DNA from: Sphaerolaimus hirsutus
Lineage: Eukaryota; Nematoda; Chromadorea; Monhysterida; Sphaerolaimidae
Assembly (NCBI GenBank): GCA_964036195.1
Contig: OZ038457.1
Span: forward strand, 8,583,147 to 8,647,146
DNA: 64,000 bases
Direction: 5' to 3'
Each line of letters opens with the position of its first letter. Within the stretch, counting starts at the first letter, position 1. This document shows positions 43,183-52,310 of this stretch, in pieces. The translations under genes and the position numbers were made by a program. A model generated the notes under the pieces. The model saw nothing but the letters and a program-made list of their open reading frames with translations. It was not told where the DNA came from and did no database searches.

Positions 43183-44883
43183 TACTGTATTTCCTCGAAA
43201 TACCCCCCCCCCCCTCGTTTGACCCCCCCCCCCTCTCGAGGCCACTATGAAACAATCACCCCCCCTCGAACTACCCCCCCCCCAAATTGAGTGTAAAGAG
43301 AACGTACATGACAAATACTGCAGTTTATGTTCTGCGTAGTGCAGAACACACGTTGAAACAATGTCGGAATCATGTTAGAACAGTGTTTATACCATCTACA
43401 TACTAATACACTACCGTGCAGAATAGTTGAGACTTTTTGCGCTGCGTGATTAATGTTGCCAGAATTTTGAAATGGTTGATATGCAAAACATTTGGATACT
43501 ATACATGGGTACCCTGGGGGGTTGACTACACATGCCCGGGATGACCGCCCCTCAAGGTCAAATCTGCGTATATTCCTAGTGTACAAACATATCAACTCAG
43601 TTTGTTCATGTTTCAGAATAGTTGAGACTTTTCTTGTTTTGGGCAGTAGCCACCCAGTATCTCACTTTAAAGTCTATATCCACCTCCTATGTTCATTTGT
43701 TAACAAAATTTTCACCATGGCAACTGCTTGCCTGCATCGTTGAGCTCTGTGTGCAGCAAGAAACATTCTAAGCATGAACAGCATATGGCAATGCATATAT
43801 GGAAATGTGGCATTTATTAATTTTTGCTGCAGTTTTGCATCCATTGCCAGCAACTCTGAAATGGTGGTAGGCATACTACTGGGTGGGGCTATTTGGTGTG
43901 TAAATTTGAGGTTTTGGCCTTGCTCCATTAGGGAGAAAAGTTGGCCCAACTGTGAATGAGTAATGTGCAATTATTTTGGATGGAATGAAGATGGTTGTTT
44001 GTAAGTGCTGTAACTTTTGATTGGAAAGAGATATTAAAAAAACGTTTCTGTCATATTAATTCTCTCTGTCTAAAGTATGTTAAAGACTGTTCACTGACAA
44101 AATTTTCATGCTGCAAACCCCAGTAAAATAAGCATAAAATATTTAGACACCATTTAAAACTTTGAAGTGCCATAACTTTTGATTGGAACAAGATATTGAA
44201 CTCATTTCTGTTTTAAATGAATCCTCAGTGTCTAAAGTATATGATAGCATGTTCAAAAAAATTATTTTTTCATGTTCAAAAACTGGCTCAAATTGACATA
44301 CAGAATTTAGACATGACTAAACCGACCACAAAAATAGAATCTGCAGGTTGTCCCAATCATTTTAGGTCTTGAATGATTCAAATCACCCCAGAAATGGTTG
44401 AGTTATTAAGCTTCAAAGACACTCATCCCAATTGCCCATTTTTTGTATATTTATTGACCATCTTTTTATAGACCCCCCTTATCTCGGGCCTGGGGGATTA
44501 TTTGAGCAAACAAAAAAACTTCGTAGTAGCCCCAGCATCAAACCCCAACATACTCAAACGGCATCAAAATTGGGCAAGGGACAAGAAATTGGGAAGCAAA
44601 AAAGTGCAGTGGACCCCCAGCCTACTGTTTCTCTATGTGTGAAAAGTCTCAACTATTCTGCACGGTAGTGTATTAGTCTACAGGAGTCTTTACATGTCAG
44701 TTATTGTGCATTTTTCTACCCCAGCGCACATCACAAACAACGATTTTGTACTAGGATTTCAAAAAAGTTCTTGTGAAATAATACCCCCCCTCGAAATACC
44801 CCCCCCCTCGTTTAACCCCCCCCCCCTCTCGGGAGCACTATGAAACAATCACTCCCCGGGGGGTATTTCGAGGAAATACGGTA
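43183..44883. repeat. Family A element split by a Tc1/mariner-type insertion
   Basis: The left part (TACTGTATTTCCTCGAAATA to ...CATACTAATA) and right part (TATTAGTCTAC to GAGGAAATACGGTA) together match the 36.5 kb copy. The ~1.26 kb between them is the nested element at 43,409-44,670. Confidence 0.8.
43409..44670. mobile_element. Nested Tc1/mariner-type element, apparently non-autonomous
   Basis: The terminal inverted repeats CACTACCGTGCAGAATAGTT and AACTATTCTGCACGGTAGTG are flanked by the dinucleotide TA. The 1,262-bp length suits a Tc1/mariner element, yet no ORF resembles the D-D-E transposase. Instead the interior holds a diverged direct repeat (AACTTTTGATTGGAA... at about 44,010 and 44,177). 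The D35E-type domain could be decayed beyond recognition. Confidence 0.75.
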
Positions 44884-45772
44884 GTTCAAATCTGCCTAAA
44901 GTATGTGAAAATTTTAAAAAAATTAGTGCCTGGTTAAATATCTGTAGATATTTATTACGTATTCACAACACAATGCTCTCTACCAGAACAAAACGCTCTC
45001 TGGTGTAATTTGATGCAAATTGAATGGTATTTTACTAGGTGAATATAATGCTTGTGGAAGATATCTTGCATGTAAAATTGTAGGAGATTCGAGTAATTTT
45101 TGTAATAGTTGAAGATCCACCACCAAACACCGTTGTATTCATTGTCGTATTTTGCCCTTAGCAGAGTAAACTCCGGTTACGTTTCAGTAGGGCTTGGAAT
45201 ATATAAACGATTGGATTTTTGGAATAGGTATATAAATGAACGGAAAACAGACAAATAAAATTTGCATGGAAATGGAAAAAAATTGCTGAAATTGTGCCAG
45301 AAAACAGTAAAAATTTGCTGAAATTTGCTGGAAATACTAAAAACTCACATAATTGACAACCTGCATGTAGATTTACCAGTTTGGCTGAAACAGAAAACAA
45401 AAAGTTGAGCTGAAAAGGGGAAAAAGAAAAGGAAGAAAAAGGGCATCAATTTTTCAGCAAGCTGCAAGTTTCCATTCAATTCAGTTCACTTTTTTTTCAC
45501 GTTAACCATCCAAAAAAGTTCAAATTTGGAATTTTCTCATTTTGCTTTGTTATTGTATTTCTCTTGTGGTGAAAGAATTCGAAAATTGAATTTTTGAATG
45601 TCATCTTCAGTTATTTTGAAACCAATTTATGCCCATTTTTGTCTCAGTATGTATGACTTTTTATTCATTCATCGACCAACAAATGAGGTACAATACTTTT
45701 CAAAAAATAGTGTATAACACTAACAAATTGCTCACACAGCATAACATCAAAAATATATACATCACATTTACA

Positions 45773-45778
45773 TTTATT
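45773..45778 (-). terminator. Poly(A) signal of the secreted-protein gene
   Basis: AATAAA in gene sense, about 55 nt after the TGA stop of exon 4. Confidence 0.5.
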
Positions 45779-45833
45779 TACATGCAGTAATTTACATTTT
45801 TTCACAGACAATATTAAAGCACAAATGCAATGA

Positions 45834-46109
45834 TCACTTCTTACCCACAAGGGGCAAGCCGCCAACACCAACACCGACGCCATTGTCAACGCCAACGCCA
45901 ACTTCATCAACACCGAGAACTGAGGGGGTGTCCACCAAGCCTCCCACACCAACGTCATTGGCAACGTCGACACCACCGTTATCGACACCGACACCAGTGT
46001 CAGTGCCAACGCCAAGACCAAGGCTAAGGCCATCATCACCCAGGAGCGAGCCGGTGTCCACCAAGCCGCCATCACCAAGGACCGAGCCAGTGTCCACTAG
46101 TCCACCATC
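45834..46109 (-). CDS. Secreted protein exon 4: Gly/Val/Asp repeat and stop
   Basis: After caacacag the exon encodes DGGLVDTGSVLGDGG, a second LVDTGSLLGDDG, then GVGVDNGGVDV-type repeats and a third LVDTPSVLGVD, ending VGKK and TGA. The opposite strand gives a Pro/Thr-rich ORF, rejected as a shadow because the minus frame continues the exon chain. Confidence 0.7.
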   Translation of the reverse strand, partial: DGGLVDTGSVLGDGGLVDTGSLLGDDGLSLGLGVGTDTGVGVDNGGVDVANDVGVGGLVDTPSVLGVDEVGVGVDNGVGVGVGGLPLVGKK

Positions 46110-49100
46110 CTGTGTTGAATTAAGTCAATTACAAACCAATTATCACACAACTTTCCAATATTGCATCCTTTCCAGCTCAAATGTTACAGTCTAATGTTAA
46201 AACAAGTGTAACCTTTTCTGATTCAATTGCAGCACATTTGTAGTCAAAAAAACTAAAGAAATTTGGTGAAATTAGCACCAGTGGCAACACCTCGAATATT
46301 CAAAAACATTTAAAGGTTGGAAAAGATCCTGAACTAGTTCAAAAAAATCAGGATTCCACAATCCATTCCAAAATGATCTAAAATTCTCAACTAATCAAAA
46401 TAAGAAAACTAGAAAATGCAGAGACTCACATTAAACCCCCCAAAAAATATGAACACTTCATTTTTAGAATCATGCCACCACAGACAAAAAGACAGAAAAA
46501 AATGGACAAAAATTGAATAGACAAGACTCACCAGTAAACCGCCTGTGAGTTGGCCAACGCTGCCCACTGCTTCACTACCAGCACCTCCCTGTGTTATGCC
46601 GCTGTTCGGCGCCATTTATTTTAGGTGTATTTACATTCATTTACTACTGTAGGTTCAAAATACGTGTTTCATGCCCCCCTCGCTTATGTTTCACACGCGC
46701 CGCGTAGCGTTGCGACTTCGCGTGTGATTTAAATAAGTGCCCGCGCACAAGGGCATCTCTTATTGTTGCATGTGTTTTTTAGGCATTTACGTGTGCCCCC
46801 ATTTTCTTTCCATCGCCAGCCGACTTTTTCCATCGGCTGGCAGTCAATGTTTTCGTTTTTGACTCATAAATATTTTCCTAAAATCTACCTATTTGATTTT
46901 CGCCCCCAACGTATATTCTGTTCGCCGATTTCGCTGAATAAAGCGCCGGTAAACTCGAGTTGGCCTTGGCATCTTCAAAAATCAACAAACTTAATTAAAT
47001 TATTATGACCGCAATTTCGCGGTCATAACATGGTGACTGTACTGGGAGCGATTAATTTCGCTCCCAAATAATCGACCCCGGGCCTCCCGTTTCGGCCGGC
47101 CTAGCGGCAAATTTCGCCCCGTTTTGTGGTGCCAAATTTCGGCAACACCGCGGCATTCGTCGCCGCCTGCCGCCGACCGCTTATCAGCCACTGGGTCTGC
47201 GCGGCCGGCCGACCACTTCTTTCGATCAGCCACTGGGGCTGATCGAAATCGTTTTTCCGTGTCGCTTTGCCACTGGGGCTAGCGACATTGCGGCGCAGCT
47301 TCGCGCCGCTTTATCAACTCGATCAGCCACTGGGGCGGATCGAACCCAACGGTTTTCGCTGTGCCACTGGGGCCAGCGAATGACCAGCGAGGTGCTGCAC
47401 CATTATTCCGATCAGCCGCTGGGGCTGGCCGGAAAATTTCGTTTTTGTCGCTGAGCCACTGGGGCCAGCAACACGCAACTCGACGGGCCCCCTGATCAAT
47501 TTCTGCCCGGTTTTCGCGGCACGTTTTTGCCGCACATTTTCCGACCCCGATCAGCCACTGGGGTTGATCGGAAATTTTCGGTTTTCCCTGTCGCTGAGCC
47601 ACTGGGGCCAGCGACATTTTGCCACTGCGCTGAGTGCCATCCCGTTAACTGGCCACTGGGGCCAGTTTCAAATTTCGTAGGCGCTTGGCCCTGTTCCAAT
47701 TTGTTGGCCATTGGCGCCAAACGTTTTTGCTGCGTCAGCGTGACGGAATTGCACGCCCACTTGCTGGCCGCAGTGCGCCACTGGACGCGCCAATTGTTGC
47801 ATCAATTTTGAGTGTACTTTGCCACTCAAATGCTCGACTGCTCCAGTTGTGTGTGGCCACTCCTGCACCATATTTGCACCAAATTGTGCTAGTGCAGATT
47901 TAGTGACCCCACATTTTCTAACATGTCGCAATATACGCGAGTGGAACTGGAACCGATCGTCGAGTCGTGGGTTGAGCACACTGAGCAGCAGAAATTGCTG
48001 CGTTTGCTAAGCGTGCTTTTGCAGTTTCGAGTTGATGACGATGAGTGGCCTACGATTAGTGATCCACCCCGCCTCGGAACTGGGCCATTGATTCGGCATG
48101 TGTGGCGGTGCATGGATCTATATTTCACAGATGCAAACACCGTATTAGAATTGGTGCTTGACCTGGATGATCAAGTACCACCCAGAGGCATTGGGGACGA
48201 CCTCATGCTGCCTCAAGATGTATGCTGCCTCAAGGTGTCGCCGCTGTCCAGCCAACTGCAGCACCAACAATGGTCGATCTTTTGTTAGCTATCCAACAAC
48301 TCCCGGCTGCAATCGCCCAACAATTGGCTTCACAAGCGGTGCCGGCACATATGGCACCGGTCCAAAATGCGCCCGCGGGTTCGCACTCGATACCGGCACC
48401 TGGCGCAAACAATCATTGTCCATTGAGGACCCCCTCTACTACATCTACTAACCAGCCACTTGATTCAACTGAAGCTAGGTTGCAGGCTGTGTCATCATTG
48501 CCTGGCGGTTTGATTGGTCAAATTGCCGCCTACGTCGACCAATACGTCATGGTCCCGGCCGATGGCTTTCCGTCGCTTGTGGATGCACTGGCACAAATTT
48601 CATCCAGTGATCGCATGAGTGGCGGCCATGTAGCCACTGTTGCTAGCAAGCAGACACCATTCAATGGGGATTCGAGCGCGCCATCGGGGCCCTTTAAATT
48701 TTGGCTTCACAATGTGGCGCTACAGGCTTTGAATGTTCCCCCGCCATATCAACATTTATTCTGGACCAATGTTTTCCAGCAATGCTTGAAGGGAAGCGCA
48801 CAGGCGCACTATATTTCTATTCGCCTGGATAAGCGCAATACTGTGCTTTATGTTCTTGACAAATTGGCTCGTGTTTTTCGAGTGGACCGCAAGGCGCATT
48901 CCGTCGCTGAGTGGTATCGAATTTCGGCTAAACCTACTGATTCTGTGGCCACCCTGTACAGCAGATTGTGCAGCACATTCCACTATATTAGTGAGCAGAT
49001 TGACGACTCACAGCGTGAGAAAATGATTGGCGATAAATTGTTCCTCGAGATTGGAGGAATGCTGCCAATGTCTCTTTGGTATCCGTGGCGCGAGAAATGG

Positions 49101-52100
49101 CAAAATGGTCAGATCGAATTGGCTGATGCCGTTGGACGCCTTGACATTGCGCGCGAGGAAAATCTGCATTATCGAGCCGAACAGAATGAGCGACGTAATG
49201 CTCATCGTACACCGAATCCGTCCAAGGGTGGAAATGCTGGGTGGACCAATGCTCCACCAGCTGTGGCTGCATCCAGAAATGCCTCGGGCCAATCTGGTGG
49301 TCAAAACGATGGCTGGAATCGGCAGTCTAAATTTGACCCAACTACACATCAGGGTCCATGGTGCACTTACTTTATGCATCCCGCTCCCATGCCGCATGAG
49401 CCGGCAAATTGCTTCTTGAATCCTGTGTCGGAGGCGTACCGACCTGATCGGGCTGAACGGGCCCGTGAATTTTTGAAGAGGTCTGGCAAGACTGAGCACG
49501 ATGCTCAGGAAAAAATGCGCATTGATTGTGACAAACTCAACCTGAAAATCAATGAGCACATCTATAGTGCTCCCAAACCTGACAGTGAACCTGCTAATAA
49601 TCCAACTACTAAATTGACTAAAAATGTTTCTAATCCGCCATCTGATTCTGAGCCCGAGCCCAATGATTTTGAAACGTGGTTCCCTAGCGGCTACGCAGCT
49701 CACAAGCAGATGGGTTGCGCCATGAACCCCTCAAGTGTGCGACACGCCCACTGTGATCGCCCACTGGCCAAGGTGGACTTCATGGGCTGCACACTCACAG
49801 GCACACTCGATAGTGGCTGTGAGGAGGGGATCATCATCGAGGAGCACCTGCTCGAGGATGTTTGGAAACGCGCACAGTGCAATGCCAGCATGGAGAAGGC
49901 AAAGTACCAGTCATACCCTGATTCAGCTTTGGGGACTGCCGGCAAGCCGATTCCGGGGCATCACCTGGCGCTCTACAAAATGCATTTGCTGCATACCACA
50001 CCTGGTGGACAACAGCAATCGGCAGACATCTGGGCTGTGGTTAAAAGGAAACCACACTTCCCGCGCACTTCAAGCCCGCTTTTGTTTGGCCACGAGGCAC
50101 TCTATGGCACGCTAAAAATGAATCGCACAGCTATTTCTGAGCTCCAGCGACTCGAAGCCAATTTCATGCCCAGGGCCATGGGGGAATCGATTCGCGCCTG
50201 CCAGTCTCCGATTAAGGGGGAAATGCTAACACAATCGGTGGTCACTAAACTGTCACATCGTGAATTGGCGCCAATTACTGGCATTCGGAAATCGCACTCG
50301 TCGAAGCCCGCTACACTGCCACGCACCAAGGGCAGCAAGGTCTACGGCAGGCCCCCGCGCAAAAAGTCTGCCACCAAATGTTTTCGCAATTCTGCCAAAC
50401 GCGTTTCACCACATGCCGAGTTCATGTTGGTGAACCCTGGAAAATCCGATGGTCAACTGGTGACCAACCCTCGGGGCGAGCCCTGCATGCGCTGCAAGCA
50501 CAAGGCGAGGCTTAGCTCCAGCACCCAGTGGAATCCAGGCTAGAGTGCTACCATGATTTTAGGGCGTAGATTTGTGCGCATTGAAAATGTACCTTTCAAA
50601 TTGTTTTTTTATAATCACACTGCAATCTGATCCATTTGTGATTCTGAATTATGCTTTTAATTTGAATGCTTGCTGTTACAGTTGGGTAACTTAAAAATTC
50701 CGCTGAATTTTATGTGGCTGAAATTTTTTGTAGCTTCTTTGTGAGCTTTTGTTTGACTTCCAGTTCCACTAGTGTTTTTTGTAGGTAGTGTAACTGTTGT
50801 CATGGGAGGGGCTGTTATGCCGCTGTTCGGCGCCATTTATTTTAGGTGTATTTACATTTGTTTACTACTGTAGGTTCAAAATACGTGTTTCATGCCCCCC
50901 TCGCTTATGTTTCACACGCGCCGCGTAGCGTTGCGACTTCGCGTGTGATTTAAATAAGTGCCCGCGCACAAGGGCATCTCTTATAGTTGCATGTGTTTTT
51001 TAGGCATTTACGTGTGCCCCCATTTTCTTTCCATCGCCAGCCGACTTTTTCCATCGGCTGGCAGTCAATGTTTTCGTTTTTGACTCATAAATATTTTCCT
51101 AAAATCTACCTATTTGATTTTCGCCCCCAACTTATATTCTGTTCACCGATTTCGCTGAATAAAGCGCCGGTAAACTCGAGTTGGCCTTGGCATCTTCAAA
51201 AATCAACAAACTTAATTAAATTATTATGACCGCAATTTCGCGGTCATAACACCTGCATTGAATCGAGTCAATTACAAACCAATTATCACACAATTTGCCA
51301 ACTGCATTCTTCCCAGCATACTGTATTTCCTTGAAGTACCCCCATGGGTTTATCTTTTTCAGAGTGCAAATTTTGAGGGATGAATTGAGGGAGGGGTCAG
51401 AATTTTTTACCTCTCAGTACTTATTCTTTGTTTTAAATGTATGCAGGTATAAAAATCGAACTATAATCGACTGTAACTCAGGCTTTGGCATTTACATTCT
51501 CTTTACAACCACTTTGGGTTGGGATATTTCAAGGGGAGTTGTTTTTTCAGAGTGCTGATTTTTAGGAAGGGGTGGGGGGTCTTCTGGGGGGTCTTTTGAG
51601 GAAGTACGGCAACTCTCACACTTTTTCCCATAATCACGCCACCATCATAACTACCGAATAGACAAAACCCACCAGTAGCCCATCAGTAAGTTGACCGACG
51701 CTGCCAACTTCCCCACCGGCGGCGTCCCCACCCGTTCCGACTTCCACACTCGAGTCGACTTCGTTGTCAGTCCCGACGCTTGCCGAAGCCGATGCGTCCA
51801 AGTCCGGTCCCTGGGGGGGGGGGGGGTGAGGATTTAACAGTGTATTTACTTGAAATGACCCAGGGGGTATTGTTGCCCCAGTAGTGTTTGAGGGGGGTGA
51901 TTCGAGGGGGTGTTTTCTTATTGTGTCAGAAATTTGATGAAATTCAACTGTTTGTAAATTCAAATGATGAGATTAAAAGATATTTTAGAAATTTTTAAAA
52001 GTATATTTATATGTCAAATACTTTTTCACCCGTACTCATGAGTACATGGGAGATACTCTGAACACATTTTCTATCACACCGATCTACAGCCACTGAGTAG

Positions 52101-52226
52101 GGCGCTGCACCAGAAACGAACCTGTGTTGGAGGGGGTGTGCCGCCTGTGGGGGCGGGGGCGCACTGCGGCAGCCACAGCGCAACCGCCACGAAAACGGCC
52201 AAGGTCAGCTTCACTGCCGGGATCAT
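45834..52226 (-). CDS. Secreted Gly/Val/Asp-rich protein, 4 exons, with an LTR element in intron 2
   Basis: This gene predicts a ~191-residue secreted protein of unknown function. Exons are 52,122-52,226, 51,673-51,810, 46,532-46,588 and 45,834-46,109, all joined in phase 0. Exon 1 is a clean signal peptide (MIPAVKLTLAVFVAVALW) followed by a Pro/Thr linker. Exons 2 and 3 end in nearly the same sequence (VGSVGQLTDGLL and VGSVGQLTGGLL). Exon 4 is low-complexity Gly/Val/Asp with repeats of the LVDTGSxLGDxG type. A TATA box lies about 75 nt upstream of the ATG and AATAAA about 55 nt after the stop. The long antisense retrotransposon in intron 2 sits exactly on the exon 3 acceptor. I recognise no family; structural, silk-like or mucus proteins have similar composition, but this is only composition. 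Confidence 0.72.
46532..46588 (-). CDS. Secreted protein exon 3: duplicated GSVGQLTGGLL unit
   Basis: Nineteen codons read GGAGSEAVGSVGQLTGGLL, then a strong GTGAGT donor. Its acceptor is CAG|G inside the 4-bp target duplication of the LTR element, so the AG survives but the upstream tract is now LTR sequence. Splicing into this exon may be altered. Confidence 0.6.
46592..47030 (+). repeat. Left LTR
   Basis: The termini TGTTATG and CATAACA are inverted. It contains TTTAAATA near the middle, a GAATAAAGCG poly(A)-signal-like site and, at its end, a hairpin built on TTATGACCGC and GCGGTCATAA. Confidence 0.92.
47181..47720 (+). repeat. Array of about ten hairpins in the retrotransposon leader
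   Basis: Hairpins share a GCC-ACTGG-GGC core with varying outer stems. Approximate positions are 47,181 (degenerate), 47,221-47,247, 47,261-47,286, 47,319-47,343, 47,355-47,380, 47,406-47,434, 47,447-47,472, 47,547-47,571, 47,590-47,615, 47,647-47,667 and 47,704-47,720. Stems such as TTCGATCAGCC/GGCTGATCGAA and AACTGGCC/GGCCAGTT pair perfectly though they differ in sequence. Position after the left LTR suggests an RNA role such as packaging, dimerisation or translation. Confidence 0.8.
47923..48288 (+). CDS. Retrotransposon Gag-like 5' segment, cut off by a frame break
   Basis: A 121-codon ORF starts MSQYTRVELEPIVESW with a helical, acidic composition. It runs into a 17-bp tandem duplication at 48,205-48,238 (ATGCTGCCTCAAGATGT, then one base different). 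Because 17 is not a multiple of three, the second copy moves the reading frame to that of the long ORF, so this ORF ends shortly after. Confidence 0.6.
   Translation: MSQYTRVELEPIVESWVEHTEQQKLLRLLSVLLQFRVDDDEWPTISDPPRLGTGPLIRHVWRCMDLYFTDANTVLELVLDLDDQVPPRGIGDDLMLPQDVCCLKVSPLSSQLQHQQWSIFC
48222..50543 (+). CDS. Retrotransposon Gag-protease ORF
   Basis: The ORF has 773 codons. The N-terminal part is Gln/Ala/Pro-rich, followed by a capsid-like helical region (about residues 145-310). A zinc-knuckle-like Cys/His cluster comes near residue 380 (WCTYFMHPAPMPHEPANCF, an unusual spacing). Near residue 530 is the retropepsin-like signature GTLDSG, followed by a later LLFGHEAL element. The C-terminal 130 residues are basic. 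There is no YxDD reverse-transcriptase box and no integrase motif. Its first ATG lies in the second unit of a 17-bp duplication, so the true start may once have been 47,923. Confidence 0.78.
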   Translation: MLPQGVAAVQPTAAPTMVDLLLAIQQLPAAIAQQLASQAVPAHMAPVQNAPAGSHSIPAPGANNHCPLRTPSTTSTNQPLDSTEARLQAVSSLPGGLIGQIAAYVDQYVMVPADGFPSLVDALAQISSSDRMSGGHVATVASKQTPFNGDSSAPSGPFKFWLHNVALQALNVPPPYQHLFWTNVFQQCLKGSAQAHYISIRLDKRNTVLYVLDKLARVFRVDRKAHSVAEWYRISAKPTDSVATLYSRLCSTFHYISEQIDDSQREKMIGDKLFLEIGGMLPMSLWYPWREKWQNGQIELADAVGRLDIAREENLHYRAEQNERRNAHRTPNPSKGGNAGWTNAPPAVAASRNASGQSGGQNDGWNRQSKFDPTTHQGPWCTYFMHPAPMPHEPANCFLNPVSEAYRPDRAERAREFLKRSGKTEHDAQEKMRIDCDKLNLKINEHIYSAPKPDSEPANNPTTKLTKNVSNPPSDSEPEPNDFETWFPSGYAAHKQMGCAMNPSSVRHAHCDRPLAKVDFMGCTLTGTLDSGCEEGIIIEEHLLEDVWKRAQCNASMEKAKYQSYPDSALGTAGKPIPGHHLALYKMHLLHTTPGGQQQSADIWAVVKRKPHFPRTSSPLLFGHEALYGTLKMNRTAISELQRLEANFMPRAMGESIRACQSPIKGEMLTQSVVTKLSHRELAPITGIRKSHSSKPATLPRTKGSKVYGRPPRKKSATKCFRNSAKRVSPHAEFMLVNPGKSDGQLVTNPRGEPCMRCKHKARLSSSTQWNPG
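50813..51251 (+). repeat. Right LTR
   Basis: It has the same length as the left LTR and about five visible substitutions (for example CAACGTAT versus CAACTTAT). It is preceded by ATGGGAGGGGC, a polypurine tract. Confidence 0.92.
51319..51609. repeat. Family A-like remnant in intron 2 of the secreted-protein gene
   Basis: TACTGTATTTCCTTGAAGTA and TTTTGAGGAAGTACGG ends with CCCATGGG and GGGATATTTCAAGGGG remnants; it is degraded relative to the other copies. Confidence 0.5.
51673..51810 (-). CDS. Secreted protein exon 2: Ser/Asp/Gly-rich
   Basis: The acceptor follows a poly-C tract (ccccccag). The exon encodes GPDLDASASASVGTDNEVDS and later GGEVGSVGQLTDGLL. The donor is CTG|GTGGGT in phase 0. 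Confidence 0.72.
52122..52226 (-). CDS. Secreted protein exon 1: signal peptide
   Basis: It encodes MIPAVKLTLAVFVAVALWLP then QCAPAPTGGTPPPTQ, with a cleavage-like CAPA site. The donor is ACACAG|GTTCGT in phase 0. Confidence 0.78.
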
Positions 52227-52300
52227 TTTCTCTTTTTTTTGGTTTTTCGTTTCTTTGTTGAACTGATCTGAGACTTGTGAGGTTGCAGCGCACAATCGCT

Positions 52301-52310
52301 TGTATTTATA
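52301..52310 (-). promoter_or_regulatory. TATA box of the secreted-protein gene
   Basis: In gene sense TATAAATACA sits in GC-richer sequence about 75 nt before the ATG. A start site some 30 nt downstream would leave a 5' UTR of about 50 nt. Confidence 0.6.

Larger units (their letters stand above)
42155..45833. other. Intergenic region between the channel gene and the secreted-protein gene
   Basis: It holds the GGCGCC palindromic element, the interrupted family A element with its nested mariner-type insertion, and TTTCCG/GGAAA-rich repeats near 45.2-45.5 kb. No coding exon was recognised. Confidence 0.55.
46592..51251 (+). mobile_element. LTR retrotransposon, Gag-protease only, antisense in a host intron
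   Basis: This 4,660-bp element has two 439-bp LTRs that differ at about five positions by eye, so it is young. The LTRs start TGTTATGCCGC and end GGTCATAACA. A CCTG target duplication flanks the element. A primer-binding-like TGGTGACTGTACTGG follows the left LTR and a purine tract (GGGAGGGG) precedes the right one. The interior has a structured leader of about 0.9 kb, a Gag-like ORF with an aspartic-protease motif, and no reverse transcriptase, RNase H or integrase. It must therefore be mobilised in trans. The superfamily is not certain. Confidence 0.9.

Noticed and set aside
45883-46194. Pro/Thr-rich ORF on the plus strand
   Set aside because: It is the antisense of the Gly/Val/Asp exon. 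The minus strand has a consistent exon chain with signal peptide, TATA box and poly(A) signal.
47003-47979. Several overlapping minus-strand and plus-strand ORFs in the LTR leader
   Set aside because: They are created by the GC-rich hairpin repeats; phases shift between repeats and no start or family feature is shared.
49008-49703. 231-codon minus-strand ORF inside the retrotransposon
   Set aside because: It is the antisense shadow of the 773-codon Gag-protease ORF.
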